The notes: generated by a model not told the origin, from the sequence alone. Shown: positions 50,800 through 59,931, counted from the stretch's first letter. The stretch: DNA of 64,000 nucleotides from Chryseobacterium sp. VAUSW3 (GCF_002205795.1 NZ_NIUY01000002.1:682001-746000); one strand, 5' to 3'. Made by a program: numbers and translations.

Positions 50800-52191
50800 T
50801 TAAAATCCATGCTGTGTTGAATGAAATCCTAATTTTATTAAGCCTGATCTGATGTCGGGTGCATTCATAAACAGATTCCAGAGAAATGCGGATTTTTGGT
50901 TTTCGATCATCGGATTAATTGGGCCCTGATCAATCGCGAGGTATCTTGGAGTTACCCAATTGTAGTGCAGCGAATATGCATCGTAAGGTCCCGCAACACC
51001 AATTAATTTTGAATAATTTTCGTTATAAAGAAACCTTAAATAATTCATACTTTCCGTTGGTGTGTAAGGAAAGTTAGAGATTGCTGCTGTTGGCGAAATT
51101 ACTCCCAAATCGTTGTTAGGCTGATGTGCCGCATAACCTGTAGTTCCGTCTGCATTTCTGCTGTAGCTGGCAGTTAATCCCCAGTTTCTTGCAGAATAAC
51201 CATTCCAGCCTTTTGGATTTGCAATGCTGTACTGGTACATAATTTTAGCATGATTTGCAGTAACATCTCCATAATTTACATATTCATCTGAAAGACCTCG
51301 CGGATCTAATCCCAAAAACGAATAGTGCGACCAAAACATAGGGCCAACATTTCCGTTTGCGCCGTTATGATTTACCACCACAGGAATTCCATACTGTGAG
51401 GATGAATTTTTTATGCCGCCATTTCTCGCCCAACCCTGCTGATATACTGATTTTTGGATGGCGAAAGTTGGTGAAGCTGCTGCTAAAATATAAGTAATTA
51501 AAGTTTCATCAAAACCCTGAAGTTTATGATTCATCTGAAAATTGTAATTGGGTGACCAATGCCAGTAAAGCACATTCTGCCCCTGGGTGTACCAGTTCCA
51601 TTCAACTTCTTTCCAGAGTTGATCAGCTTTCTGGGAAAGGCCGATCTCAGTTGTATCGGTGGAGTTTTTAAAATATTCTCTCACACAAATTAAACCCTGA
51701 ACAAGAAAAGCTGTTTCCACCAAATCTCCCCCATTATCCATCGTACTGAAAGGAATTACATCTCCTGAAGTTCCGCTGATCCAGTGAGACCAGGCGCCAT
51801 GAAAGCGGTCAGCATTTTGAAGAAAATTTAGTGCCGTGGAAATTCGGGCAATTGCTTCTGCACGTGGAACGTATCCATTCTTAATACCCACAAGAAGCGT
51901 CATTAGTCCAAATCCTGAACCGCCCGTTGATACAATAGTAGCATCTAATCCCGGATTATCGGTATGATATCTTTCGCGGGCTAATTTAGAATTGGATTCT
52001 GCGAAATCCCAAAAATATTTCAGGGCATCTTTTTGAACCATTTCTACAATTTGCGTATCGGTGTAGGCTGTAGGTGCTGGTGGATTAACTGGTGGATCCA
52101 CAACCATTGGAGTACGCTCATTAGAACAGCTGCCATAACTTAGGAGTATGGCAGCTGCAAAAGAAAAACTTATTTTCCTAAAGAATATCAT
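50800..52191 (-). CDS. GH144-type endo-beta-1,2-glucanase (first copy)
   Basis: This 463-residue lipoprotein (Cys22 in GSCS) is a paralogue of the next gene. After a Pro-rich linker (PPVNPPAPT) the (alpha/alpha)6 domain begins DALKYFWDFAES. The active-site stretch is MDNGGDLVETAFLVQG with Asp152, Asp156 and Glu159, in the same spacing as the paralogue. The end differs (GFHSTQHGF versus DFKSTKYNF). Two copies in tandem may act on different chain lengths or forms, for example linear versus cyclic beta-1,2-glucan. The gene begins immediately after the LamG lipoprotein stop, with no gap. Confidence 0.85.
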   Translation of the reverse strand: MIFFRKISFSFAAAILLSYGSCSNERTPMVVDPPVNPPAPTAYTDTQIVEMVQKDALKYFWDFAESNSKLARERYHTDNPGLDATIVSTGGSGFGLMTLLVGIKNGYVPRAEAIARISTALNFLQNADRFHGAWSHWISGTSGDVIPFSTMDNGGDLVETAFLVQGLICVREYFKNSTDTTEIGLSQKADQLWKEVEWNWYTQGQNVLYWHWSPNYNFQMNHKLQGFDETLITYILAAASPTFAIQKSVYQQGWARNGGIKNSSSQYGIPVVVNHNGANGNVGPMFWSHYSFLGLDPRGLSDEYVNYGDVTANHAKIMYQYSIANPKGWNGYSARNWGLTASYSRNADGTTGYAAHQPNNDLGVISPTAAISNFPYTPTESMNYLRFLYNENYSKLIGVAGPYDAYSLHYNWVTPRYLAIDQGPINPMIENQKSAFLWNLFMNAPDIRSGLIKLGFHSTQHGF

Positions 52192-53034
52192 TTATTTTTT
52201 CTTAATGAATAATGCCTGTACTTCAGCTGGTGTAAGTGCAGTAGAATACATTCTGAACTGGTCGATACCTCCGGTCCATGAATTTTTCAACCAGTCATCT
52301 GCACCGCTTGCGATTTGTTCCGGAGTAAATTCCTGCGGACCTGCACCAATTTTTAAACCTGTAATTTTCGAAGATTCCAAAACAACATTACCATGGTTAT
52401 TCCACACCGACTTAAAAGCATGTGGCTGACCATCAATATACAATGTCATCGTGGAGGTAGAGCCATCGTAAACAAATGCAAGGTGATGCCACTGTCCGTC
52501 AAAAATTCCCAGTGGGCTGTTACCTCCTACCCATTCGAACCATTTTTCACCTGTTTTATCTTTTACAAAGAATTTTAGTATCGGAGTCGACACAGAACCT
52601 TCAGTAAGTAAAAACATGGAACCGCCCGACCAGTGATAACCTGAAGCAGCGGGCATGCTGAAAATATGATCTGTTTTCATCAGGCTTTTTTTAGTCCATA
52701 CCGATACAGTAAAACTTCCTGCGGTTTGTGCAAAATCATTGGCACTGGAATACTTGATGTACTTATACTGTGCTCCCTGAACTGCTTTACCGGAAATTCC
52801 GTCGATGGAAGCCAGAGGATTGTCTGAAGGAAACTTAGCTTTTACACTGTCCACGGCATTCATTAAGACATTATTCGATGTACCATCAAATGCTACAAAA
52901 AACTTAAGAGGTCCTCCCGGCGCAGTGGCGTCTTTGGGGAAATCTCCCAACTCCGGGCGGTCTAAATTTTGGCACGAAAAAGTAAAAAATGCCAAGGTTA
53001 GAGTGCCAACAATATTTATAATTTTATTTTTCAT
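52192..53034 (-). CDS. LamG-domain surface lipoprotein of the polysaccharide locus
   Basis: This 280-residue lipoprotein (signal ending TFSCQ, acylated Cys21) has a concanavalin-like LamG/laminin-G_3 domain. The most typical segments are FTVSVWTKKS, DGQWHHLAFVYDGSTSTMTL and GGIDQFRMYSTALTPAEVQ. It takes the SusE/SusF position right after susD, 11 bases later, and probably binds the glucan at the cell surface and hands it to SusC/SusD. No catalytic residues are expected. Confidence 0.82.
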   Translation of the reverse strand: MKNKIINIVGTLTLAFFTFSCQNLDRPELGDFPKDATAPGGPLKFFVAFDGTSNNVLMNAVDSVKAKFPSDNPLASIDGISGKAVQGAQYKYIKYSSANDFAQTAGSFTVSVWTKKSLMKTDHIFSMPAASGYHWSGGSMFLLTEGSVSTPILKFFVKDKTGEKWFEWVGGNSPLGIFDGQWHHLAFVYDGSTSTMTLYIDGQPHAFKSVWNNHGNVVLESSKITGLKIGAGPQEFTPEQIASGADDWLKNSWTGGIDQFRMYSTALTPAEVQALFIKKK

Positions 53035-53045
53035 ATTGAATAAGA

Positions 53046-54524
53046 TTAATAGTTAGGATTTTGTACAAGTACACCCTGTGCTTTATCGATAGCTTCCTGC
53101 GGAATTGGGAAGACTTTGTTACGGTCTGCATATCCAAATGGTGCTAATACGGTATTGGCATCTCCCCAACGTACCAGATCATAGAATCTTTCGGCTTCCA
53201 TTGCAAATTCGATACGTCTTTCGTGTTTAATGGCATCACGCATTGTACCTTGATTTGATGCTGTAGTGCCAGGCAGACCAGCTCTACTCCTTACCATATT
53301 AAGATAATTTGTGGCAGTACTTATCTGTCCTAACTCGTTTGCAGCTTCGGCTGCAATCAATAAAATATCAGCATATCTGAAAAACTTTATATTCTCCCAA
53401 TGGTTTTTGTTTTCAGCGTACTGTTGTCTTTCTGCAGGTAAAGTGTAGGCTTTGCCATTCCAATATTTTTGAGCTAAAGGCGGAGAGTCTGGCAAAACGA
53501 GTCCGGGAGTGTTATAAATATCAGGACCGCCCGATGTAAGAATTGTAGTTTTTTTCCTTAAATCCCCTACTTCATAAGCCGCAACTAAATTCGTGGATGG
53601 TACATTAAAGCCCCAACCCAAATCCCATGTTCCTGAACCTCTAACACCTTGGCTTTCATAATAATTATTAGAATACTTGGTCGGATAATCAAACGTTTTC
53701 TGAACTTCAAATATAGATTCAGTTGAATTGTTACCTGCTTTAGTGAATTCAGCATCGTAAGAAGGATTCAGCATATATACGCCAGAATTGATGACCTCCA
53801 TCGCGTGTTCTGAGGCTTTAGCCCAATTTTTTTGAATCATATAAAGTTTAGCAAGAATTGTATTAGCCACACCTATGGTCGCACGTCCCCGGTATGCGGA
53901 AGGCCACTGAACCGGCAGTACTTCTTTCGCTGATGTAAGATCGCTTATAATTTGTGCATCTACTTCAGCAATAGAATTTTTCGGGGCAACCTCGTCTTGA
54001 GGAACATCTATCGTTTTCAAATTTACAGGTACTTCACCGAAATCTCTTCGCAGCTGAAAATAGCAGTACGCACGGATGGTTTTGGCTTCAGCAATGTTTA
54101 CCAAAGTTCCCGCGGAAGTATCACCAGATGCTATTGCTGTATTAATGAGTTCGTTGGCATCATAAATTATCTTGTAATGTCCGTTCCAAAGACTTTTGAT
54201 ATGTCCATTTGTTGCTACATAACTGAAATTATTAAATACATTTCCGTCTGTTGCAGCATCTCCCGGATCACTCCCTTTTTCATTGTCATCGGCACGGATA
54301 CTGTGAGTCCATAAATAAGTGAAATCACTTACACCACCCTGCGTTCTTAAGCTTGAATACAAGCCAAAAGCTTGAGCTTCAAACCCTCCTAATGGCACTT
54401 CGTCTCCTACAGGTCTGCCTTCCGGCTTCAAATCGAGCCAGTCATCATTACAACTCTGAAGAGAAAGACCTCCGGTGGTAAGGGTTCCTAATAAAAGGAA
54501 AATCTTTATTGAATTTATTTTCAT
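53046..54524 (-). CDS. SusD/RagB family glycan-binding lipoprotein
   Basis: SusD is the surface lid that binds oligosaccharide above the SusC transporter. The lipoprotein signal ends LSLQSC; the residues after Cys (NDDWLDLKPEG) are acidic, as in surface-export signals of Bacteroidota. The SusD-like region shows NVFNNFSYVATNGHIKSLWN, TIRAYCYFQLRRDFGEVPV, TIGVANTILAKLYM and the C-terminal RadC-like ERRIEFAMEAERFYDLVRWG. The start ATG at 54524 gives a clean signal peptide; an ATG at 54548 would overlap the susC stop. It is the second gene of the operon. Confidence 0.95.
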   Translation of the reverse strand: MKINSIKIFLLLGTLTTGGLSLQSCNDDWLDLKPEGRPVGDEVPLGGFEAQAFGLYSSLRTQGGVSDFTYLWTHSIRADDNEKGSDPGDAATDGNVFNNFSYVATNGHIKSLWNGHYKIIYDANELINTAIASGDTSAGTLVNIAEAKTIRAYCYFQLRRDFGEVPVNLKTIDVPQDEVAPKNSIAEVDAQIISDLTSAKEVLPVQWPSAYRGRATIGVANTILAKLYMIQKNWAKASEHAMEVINSGVYMLNPSYDAEFTKAGNNSTESIFEVQKTFDYPTKYSNNYYESQGVRGSGTWDLGWGFNVPSTNLVAAYEVGDLRKKTTILTSGGPDIYNTPGLVLPDSPPLAQKYWNGKAYTLPAERQQYAENKNHWENIKFFRYADILLIAAEAANELGQISTATNYLNMVRSRAGLPGTTASNQGTMRDAIKHERRIEFAMEAERFYDLVRWGDANTVLAPFGYADRNKVFPIPQEAIDKAQGVLVQNPNY

Positions 54525-54534
54525 TTTTATATTT

Positions 54535-57357
54535 TTAAAAAGTTGCATTGATACCTAAACTTGTTATTCTTGGATTGGGATATCCGCTGTTATTTACCCC
54601 AAACTGTGTAGCAGAACCGCCAAATTCTGGTGTAAATCCGTTTACATGATCCCATGTTTTAAGATTCTGTACATTGAAGTAAAGCTTCAGTGCCTGTAGA
54701 TTGAATGCGGAAATCATTTCCTTATCGAAACTATAGCCTAGTTGTATGTTTCTAATCCTAAAGAAACTTCCGTCTTCAATCATGTAAGTGGAATTTTCTC
54801 GATTATAACCGGAAGAAGAATTACTGCGCGGCTCCCAATTCGAAGACCCCGCACCTATCCACCGTTCGATTCTTTCTTCTCTGTAATTAAAAGGTGCAAA
54901 AGAACTTCCGTTACCCCAGTTTCTAAAAACTTCGTTACCGTAGACACCATAGAAATCTGCATTCAGGTAAAAACCTTTATAATCTGTGCCTACTGAGAAT
55001 CCGTAGGTAAAATCTGGAGTAGGATCACCAATTACAGTTCTATCGTCCGGTGTTATTTTACCATCACCATTTACATCACGATATTTGAAATCTCCCGGTG
55101 CCACATCTCCAATTGTAGAAGCAGGACTTCCTAAAATATCCGCGTAGGACTGATATAACCCATCAACTATATATCCGTAAAATGCACCCATCGGCAAGCC
55201 TTCTTTATAAATAGATGGTCCATAAAAAACCTGATAACCTGATTCCAGCGTGTTAAGTACTTTGGTTTTCGCTGTGGACAGATTACCATTGATGTAATAA
55301 GAAAAATTTTCACTGAAATTATCTTTCCAGCCCAAAGCGAATTCAAAACCTTTCGATTCTATTGATCCTGCATTCAGGAAAAAATTTGGATTTCCTGGAA
55401 CATAGTTAAGAAGGTCTTCAGTCTTTTTATTGTAATAAGTAGCATCAAATGATAACCTGCGGTTCAGCATCATCGATTCAAATCCGAATTCATAAGATTT
55501 TAAATGTTCCCAACCCAGATCATCAGCTTCTTCCCACTGTTTTACAAAAGCAGGATACAAATTACCGTTGAATACTCCGGTACCCCCTTCAACGTAGATC
55601 GGGTAACCAAAATAGTTATACGGTGTATACTGATTTCCTAAATCACCATAAGATCCCTTCACTTTAAAATAATTCAGAAAATCAATTTCCTTCATAAAGT
55701 TTTCGCGGGTTACTTCCCATGCTGCACCTACCGACCAGAACCAATCGAAGCGGTTTCCTGGTGCTAAAGCAGAAGAACCGTCATTACGGATAGAGGCATT
55801 CAGCAAATATTTATTAGAAAAATTATAAAGCATTCTTCCGAAATAGGAAACGTTTCTGGTTTTGTACTGGCCACTGTTTACACTTTTGGTTGTAGAGTCA
55901 ACAAAATCGGTATTCATATACCAAAATCTGGGATTATTTGGTATCTGTCCTAGTGGGTTAGATAAACTACTTCTTGCGCTGGCAGACATTTCGGTATATT
56001 CTCTGCTGGTAGTTTCAAAACCAGCTAAAAGCGTTAAATCATGTTCACCCAATCGGTTTTTATAAGTCAGTAACTGGTTTTGTTGAAAACTGATATCGCG
56101 ATTTTCGAACTGATTAATGCTGGTTAACAACCTGCCGGAATAAGGTGCTGAAGTGTTACTCTCGGTAATGTAAACATCAAAAATTGGTGAGTACCCCCGG
56201 CCATTTCCATTTCTGTAGGTTACAAAATAGTTTGATCTGAAGGTAAAATGATCAAAGAAATCGAATTCCAGATAAGCATTTGGGTTGAATTGGAAATCTT
56301 TGTTGAGCTGCGTATATCGGTGTCCTTCAACTAAAGCCAATGGATTGCCTATCTGTGCAGCTCCGATCTGCTGCGGCAGCGAATTATATAGGCCATAATA
56401 ATCCCCAGGAATCATATTTATGGGGGTTACAACCGGTGTAGCGTTCAGCGCTGAACCAAAGTTCCTTAGCTGTGGCAATTTAGCATAAGAACCTGTTAAC
56501 CCCATTCCTACCCTAAAACTGTTGCTTATTTTTAAGTCATCATTGAATTTAAATGTAAGTCGAGAATAATCTTCATATTTTATCGATCCCTCTTCGCTGT
56601 GATAGCCGAACGAAAAACTTACGCGGTTTTTATCGCCTCCATTCGACATTGTTACACTGTGCTGGTTGATGATGCCACCATTTTTTTTAATGACATCGAT
56701 CCAGTTAGTGTCTGCGTTAAAAAGACTGAAATCGTAGGGACTAAGCCCCTGACTCATCAAATCTTCATTAAACAAGATCCTGAACTGCTCCGCATTGGTT
56801 AAGTCCGGCCGGTTATCAAGTGATTTCACACCTAATGACGAATTGAAACTAATCGAAGTTCTGCCGGATTTTGCTCTTTTCGTTGTTACGATAATAGCTC
56901 CATTCGCTCCTCGGTTACCGAAGATAGCTAGAGATGAGGGATCTTTCAGGACTTCGATCGATTCTATATCAGCCGGATTAAGAAAATCGATGTTGTTTGC
57001 GAAAACGCCATCAACAATATAAACAGGCTGTGTCTGGTTAATGGTTACAGTCCCCCTGATTCTAACATCTGCTTGTGATCCAGGTTGACCTGAATTTACC
57101 ACCGACAGACCGGCAACTTTACCTTGTAGCGAATTCACTGGGTTGGAAGCAGGCTTATCATTTACCTCTTCACCAACAACCCGAGTAATGGATCCTGTAA
57201 GATCACGCTTTTTCGCCGTACCATACCCAATCATCACTACCTCTTCAATCTTTTGTTCCTTAACCACGGTATCCCGTGGAATTTCCTGTGCATTTACATT
57301 CATTCCGAAGTAAAATACCGCAATTAAACAAGGAAATTTTAAATTACTGTGTTTCAT
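54535..57357 (-). CDS. SusC/RagA family TonB-dependent outer membrane transporter
   Basis: SusC imports oligosaccharides across the outer membrane with TonB energy. The 940-residue protein has a signal peptide (1-23), then directly a TonB box (EEVVMIGYGTAKKRDLTG), the plug (about 60-165, SLQGKVAGLSVVN, VRIRGTVTI, YIVDGVFANN, IEVLKDPSSLAIFGNRGANG) and a 22-strand barrel ending ITSLGINATF. The usual N-terminal carboxypeptidase-regulatory-like domain is absent. It is the first gene of the operon, with a TAACTTTG box 60 bases before the ATG. The substrate is inferred from the GH144 enzymes. Confidence 0.95.
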   Translation of the reverse strand: MKHSNLKFPCLIAVFYFGMNVNAQEIPRDTVVKEQKIEEVVMIGYGTAKKRDLTGSITRVVGEEVNDKPASNPVNSLQGKVAGLSVVNSGQPGSQADVRIRGTVTINQTQPVYIVDGVFANNIDFLNPADIESIEVLKDPSSLAIFGNRGANGAIIVTTKRAKSGRTSISFNSSLGVKSLDNRPDLTNAEQFRILFNEDLMSQGLSPYDFSLFNADTNWIDVIKKNGGIINQHSVTMSNGGDKNRVSFSFGYHSEEGSIKYEDYSRLTFKFNDDLKISNSFRVGMGLTGSYAKLPQLRNFGSALNATPVVTPINMIPGDYYGLYNSLPQQIGAAQIGNPLALVEGHRYTQLNKDFQFNPNAYLEFDFFDHFTFRSNYFVTYRNGNGRGYSPIFDVYITESNTSAPYSGRLLTSINQFENRDISFQQNQLLTYKNRLGEHDLTLLAGFETTSREYTEMSASARSSLSNPLGQIPNNPRFWYMNTDFVDSTTKSVNSGQYKTRNVSYFGRMLYNFSNKYLLNASIRNDGSSALAPGNRFDWFWSVGAAWEVTRENFMKEIDFLNYFKVKGSYGDLGNQYTPYNYFGYPIYVEGGTGVFNGNLYPAFVKQWEEADDLGWEHLKSYEFGFESMMLNRRLSFDATYYNKKTEDLLNYVPGNPNFFLNAGSIESKGFEFALGWKDNFSENFSYYINGNLSTAKTKVLNTLESGYQVFYGPSIYKEGLPMGAFYGYIVDGLYQSYADILGSPASTIGDVAPGDFKYRDVNGDGKITPDDRTVIGDPTPDFTYGFSVGTDYKGFYLNADFYGVYGNEVFRNWGNGSSFAPFNYREERIERWIGAGSSNWEPRSNSSSGYNRENSTYMIEDGSFFRIRNIQLGYSFDKEMISAFNLQALKLYFNVQNLKTWDHVNGFTPEFGGSATQFGVNNSGYPNPRITSLGINATF

Positions 57358-57416
57358 ATAGTAGGTTTTGTTTTGTAAAAATGTGTGTAGCAGATCACCT
57401 CGCGAGTTTATTATCT

Positions 57417-57424
57417 CAAAGTTA
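57417..57424 (-). promoter_or_regulatory. -7 promoter box of the susC operon
   Basis: The minus-strand TAACTTTG is a strong TAnnTTTG match and lies 60 bases before the susC ATG. The -33 position holds only an A/T-rich sequence without TTG. Confidence 0.55.
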
Positions 57425-57474
57425 GAAAATATATTTAAAATTTGTTATCCTTGTCATAATATTTTTCAAAAATT

Positions 57475-57490
57475 GTTAATTAACGTTAAC
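57475..57490. repeat. Palindromic GTTAATTAAC-GTTAAC tract in the divergent susC/DUF4197 region
   Basis: A 10-bp palindrome GTTAATTAAC (57475-57484) is followed directly by a 6-bp one, GTTAAC (57485-57490). It lies between divergent promoters, about 50 bases upstream of the susC -7 box, where a regulator could bind. No regulator gene is adjacent. Confidence 0.45.
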
Positions 57491-57555
57491 CTAACTTAGT
57501 AATTTTGTTTGGCTTAATATTTGAAAATGATTGCATTATCATTAATTTTAATATC

Positions 57556-58239
57556 ATGAGAAGAAATACAATATTAGTGGCAACTATGGCAGTTGCAACA
57601 TTAGGAACAACCACCCAGTCTTGTTTGGCTTTGGCAACTTCAAGCGTAGGGTTGGCTGTTCTGAAACAGATACTTCTGGGAGGAATTACAAAAGGGCTCA
57701 ATATTTTTAGCGATAAAGATAGCTTTATGGCTAACCAACTCATCGATGCTGCATTGCCTCAACAATTGAAAGATCTTAATAGTACTTTGCAGAAATTAGG
57801 ATTGAACAGCCTTGTTCAGAAAGAGAAACAATATATTGCTCAGGCTGCTGCATTTACAGTAGATGTGTCGAGACCGATTTTAGTAAATGCGGTTAACAGT
57901 TTAACTGCAGAAGATGCGGCCAGAATCGTACAGGGAGGAAGTGGCGCCGCAACTCAAATCCTGAAAGAAAGAACATCAGCGCAACTTATGGCCGCCATAG
58001 CACCAAAAGTTGACGCTAAACTGAATGAATTCGGGTTGGTGAGTTCATTAAATTCAGCATTGCAGGGATCAAATATATTAGGAAACATTCTTGGTGGGCA
58101 AAATTCCACCAATTCACTCACCGGAGGAATCAGTAGATTTGCCTCGCAGCAGATGGTAAACGGATTGTTCAACATCATCGAAAACCATGAGCAGCAAAAT
58201 GCAACGACGATTATGAACTCCCTGAATGGCACGAAATAA
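57556..58239 (+). CDS. DUF4197 family protein
   Basis: This 227-residue secreted or lipid-anchored protein has a signal of about 22 residues; Cys23 (TQSC) could be acylated, though the lipobox is poor. The family core is seen in GGITKGLNIFSDKDSFMANQ, SLTAEDAARIVQGGSGAATQ and QMVNGLFNIIENHEQQ. DUF4197 proteins are widespread in Bacteroidota and Proteobacteria without known function. The start is the ATG at 57556; an in-frame frame extension to 57505 adds no conserved residues. It is divergent from susC and has its own terminator, so it is not part of the polysaccharide operon. Confidence 0.85.
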   Translation: MRRNTILVATMAVATLGTTTQSCLALATSSVGLAVLKQILLGGITKGLNIFSDKDSFMANQLIDAALPQQLKDLNSTLQKLGLNSLVQKEKQYIAQAAAFTVDVSRPILVNAVNSLTAEDAARIVQGGSGAATQILKERTSAQLMAAIAPKVDAKLNEFGLVSSLNSALQGSNILGNILGGQNSTNSLTGGISRFASQQMVNGLFNIIENHEQQNATTIMNSLNGTK

Positions 58240-58259
58240 GGAAATAATCCTTAATTTTG

Positions 58260-58286
58260 AATTCCGGTTTGTCCGGAATTTTTTTT
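58260..58286 (+). terminator. Intrinsic terminator of the DUF4197 gene
   Basis: AATTCCGG (58260-58267) pairs with CCGGAATT (58273-58280), loop TTTGT, followed by a T run. Confidence 0.9.
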
Positions 58287-58306
58287 AACCTCAAAATTAC
58301 AACGAG

Positions 58307-58615
58307 ATGATTAATATAGTTGACAATCAGGAAAATTTGAACCCAGAGGATTTCTATACCTCACTGAAAGAAAAACTCGAGGCTACACACGACTTTCCTC
58401 AGGATTATCTTTTCAAATTTATAATCACCAACGAAGAATCGAAACAAACTGAAATTTACAGGGTTTTCGACAACGTGAAATACACCCTTTCAACCAAAGA
58501 CAGCAAAAACGGAAAATATACTTCATTAACAATGAACGCATTTGTTTTGGATGCAGACCAGGTCATCAGTATTTACAAGGAAGTAGGTAAAATTTCAGGC
58601 GTAATGATGCTTTAA
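58307..58615 (+). CDS. DUF493 family protein (YbeD-like)
   Basis: This 102-residue small cytoplasmic protein has the DUF493/ACT-like fold, seen in ATHDFPQDYLFKFIITNE, TLSTKDSKNGKYTSLTMNA and DQVISIYKEVGKISGVMML. E. coli YbeD lies next to lipoate genes; here the neighbour is an epimerase gene and lipB is far away, so no lipoate link is visible. The function is unknown. The next gene's ATG is 9 bases past its stop, so the two are likely co-transcribed. Confidence 0.85.
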   Translation: MINIVDNQENLNPEDFYTSLKEKLEATHDFPQDYLFKFIITNEESKQTEIYRVFDNVKYTLSTKDSKNGKYTSLTMNAFVLDADQVISIYKEVGKISGVMML

Positions 58616-58624
58616 TTGGATATC

Positions 58625-59524
58625 ATGAATGTTTTAATCACAGGCGGAACCGGATTAATCGGTAAAAAACTGGTTCAAAAACTACGGGAGCGCAATCATA
58701 ACGTAAGAGTATTAACAAGGAAAAAAACCAATAATCCTGACGAATTCTACTGGAACACTGATGAAAAATTCATCGATCCCAAGGCGTTTGAAAATCTGGA
58801 TTCGATCATTCATCTTGCTGGTGCAAATATCAGCCAGAAATGGACTGCTGAATATAAAAAAGAACTTTTCTCCAGCAGAATTGATACTGCGAATCTGCTT
58901 AAAGACTATTGTTTACGCCAGAACGTTCGGCTCAATTCATTTATCTCTGCTTCGGGAATTAACTATTACGGCACTTTTACTTCGGAAGAGATTTTAAAAG
59001 AAAGTGACGGAATTTTAAAACAAGATTTCCTTGCTAAACTTTGCGACGAATGGGAAAATGCTGCTGAAAATTTTTCATATTCCATTTCCCACAGAACTGT
59101 TTGTTTACGCACCGCAATGGTTCTGGCAAAAAATGGCGGTGCTTTTCCGATGCTGAAGAAAACGGTAGATTTTAATATCGGTTCCGCAGTGGGCTCAGGA
59201 AATCAATGGATGAACTGGATTCACGAAGATGATTTGGTAAATATGTACATTTTCGTTCTGGAAAACCCGGAAATCGAGGGAAAATTCAATGCAGTTGCTG
59301 ATGAAGTACCGAACAACGAAGATTTCATGAAATCACTGGCAAAAACCTCTGGAAAGCTCTTTCTTCCGGTAAATGTTCCTTCGTTTGTTATGAAAATGGC
59401 TTTCGGGGAGATGAGTTCTATTATTTTGGAAGGCACCCGTGCATCCAACAAAAAAATCAAATCGCTGGGATTTGATTTTAAGTTTTCAACGCCTGAACAA
59501 GCGTTTGAAGATTTAATAAAATAG
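58625..59524 (+). CDS. TIGR01777 family epimerase (SDR)
   Basis: This 299-residue extended SDR resembles E. coli YfcH. The NAD(P) motif is ITGGTGLIGKKL at residues 5-16. Other family marks are IIHLAGANISQKW, RTAMVLAKNGGAFPMLKK and GSGNQWMNWIHEDDLV. The C-terminal DUF1731 segment reads VPSFVMKMAFGEMSSIILEG and SLGFDFKFSTPEQAFEDL. The ATG at 58625 is chosen because it opens the Rossmann strand MNVLITGGTG. The substrate is unknown. It converges with the ArsC-like gene with a 6-base gap and no clear terminator. Confidence 0.88.
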   Translation: MNVLITGGTGLIGKKLVQKLRERNHNVRVLTRKKTNNPDEFYWNTDEKFIDPKAFENLDSIIHLAGANISQKWTAEYKKELFSSRIDTANLLKDYCLRQNVRLNSFISASGINYYGTFTSEEILKESDGILKQDFLAKLCDEWENAAENFSYSISHRTVCLRTAMVLAKNGGAFPMLKKTVDFNIGSAVGSGNQWMNWIHEDDLVNMYIFVLENPEIEGKFNAVADEVPNNEDFMKSLAKTSGKLFLPVNVPSFVMKMAFGEMSSIILEGTRASNKKIKSLGFDFKFSTPEQAFEDLIK

Positions 59525-59530
59525 CCTGAA

Positions 59531-59878
59531 TTATTTTTCAATAAAAAACCTTACATTTTCGATAGGTCTCCCGACCATTGCTACAGAACCTTTAATAAGA
59601 ATTGGCCTCTGGATTAGCGAAGGATTTTCAACCAAGATTTTTATCCATTCGTCTTCACTGAAATCTTTCCCCATATAGCGTTCCTGATAAAGCCTGTCGT
59701 TTTTCCTTATAAGTCCCTGTACATCGGTGTTAAGCTTTTTCAGAAGCGTTTTAAGTTCCAGTTCGGTTAAGGGTGTTTCTATGAAATCGATAATTTCAAA
59801 AGGTACGTTATTCTCATCCAAATGTTCCAGAATCGCTCTCGATTTAGAACACGTATTGTTGTGAAGTACTTTAATCAT
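59531..59878 (-). CDS. ArsC/Spx-family arsenate reductase-like protein
   Basis: This 115-residue thioredoxin-fold protein begins MIKVLHNNTCSKSRAILEHL, with Cys10 at the place of the arsenate reductase nucleophile. IQRPILIKGSVAMVGRP resembles the R-P-I/L phosphate-oxyanion site of ArsC. The glutaredoxin-linked ArsC group is the best fit; the Spx regulators would have CxxC and a different C-terminus. No ars operon is present around it. A general redox role is equally possible. Confidence 0.8.
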   Translation of the reverse strand: MIKVLHNNTCSKSRAILEHLDENNVPFEIIDFIETPLTELELKTLLKKLNTDVQGLIRKNDRLYQERYMGKDFSEDEWIKILVENPSLIQRPILIKGSVAMVGRPIENVRFFIEK

Positions 59879-59931
59879 TGGTGGTTGAGTTGAAGGTTAT
59901 AATATTTTTACATTCATCTCATGCCCTAAAT

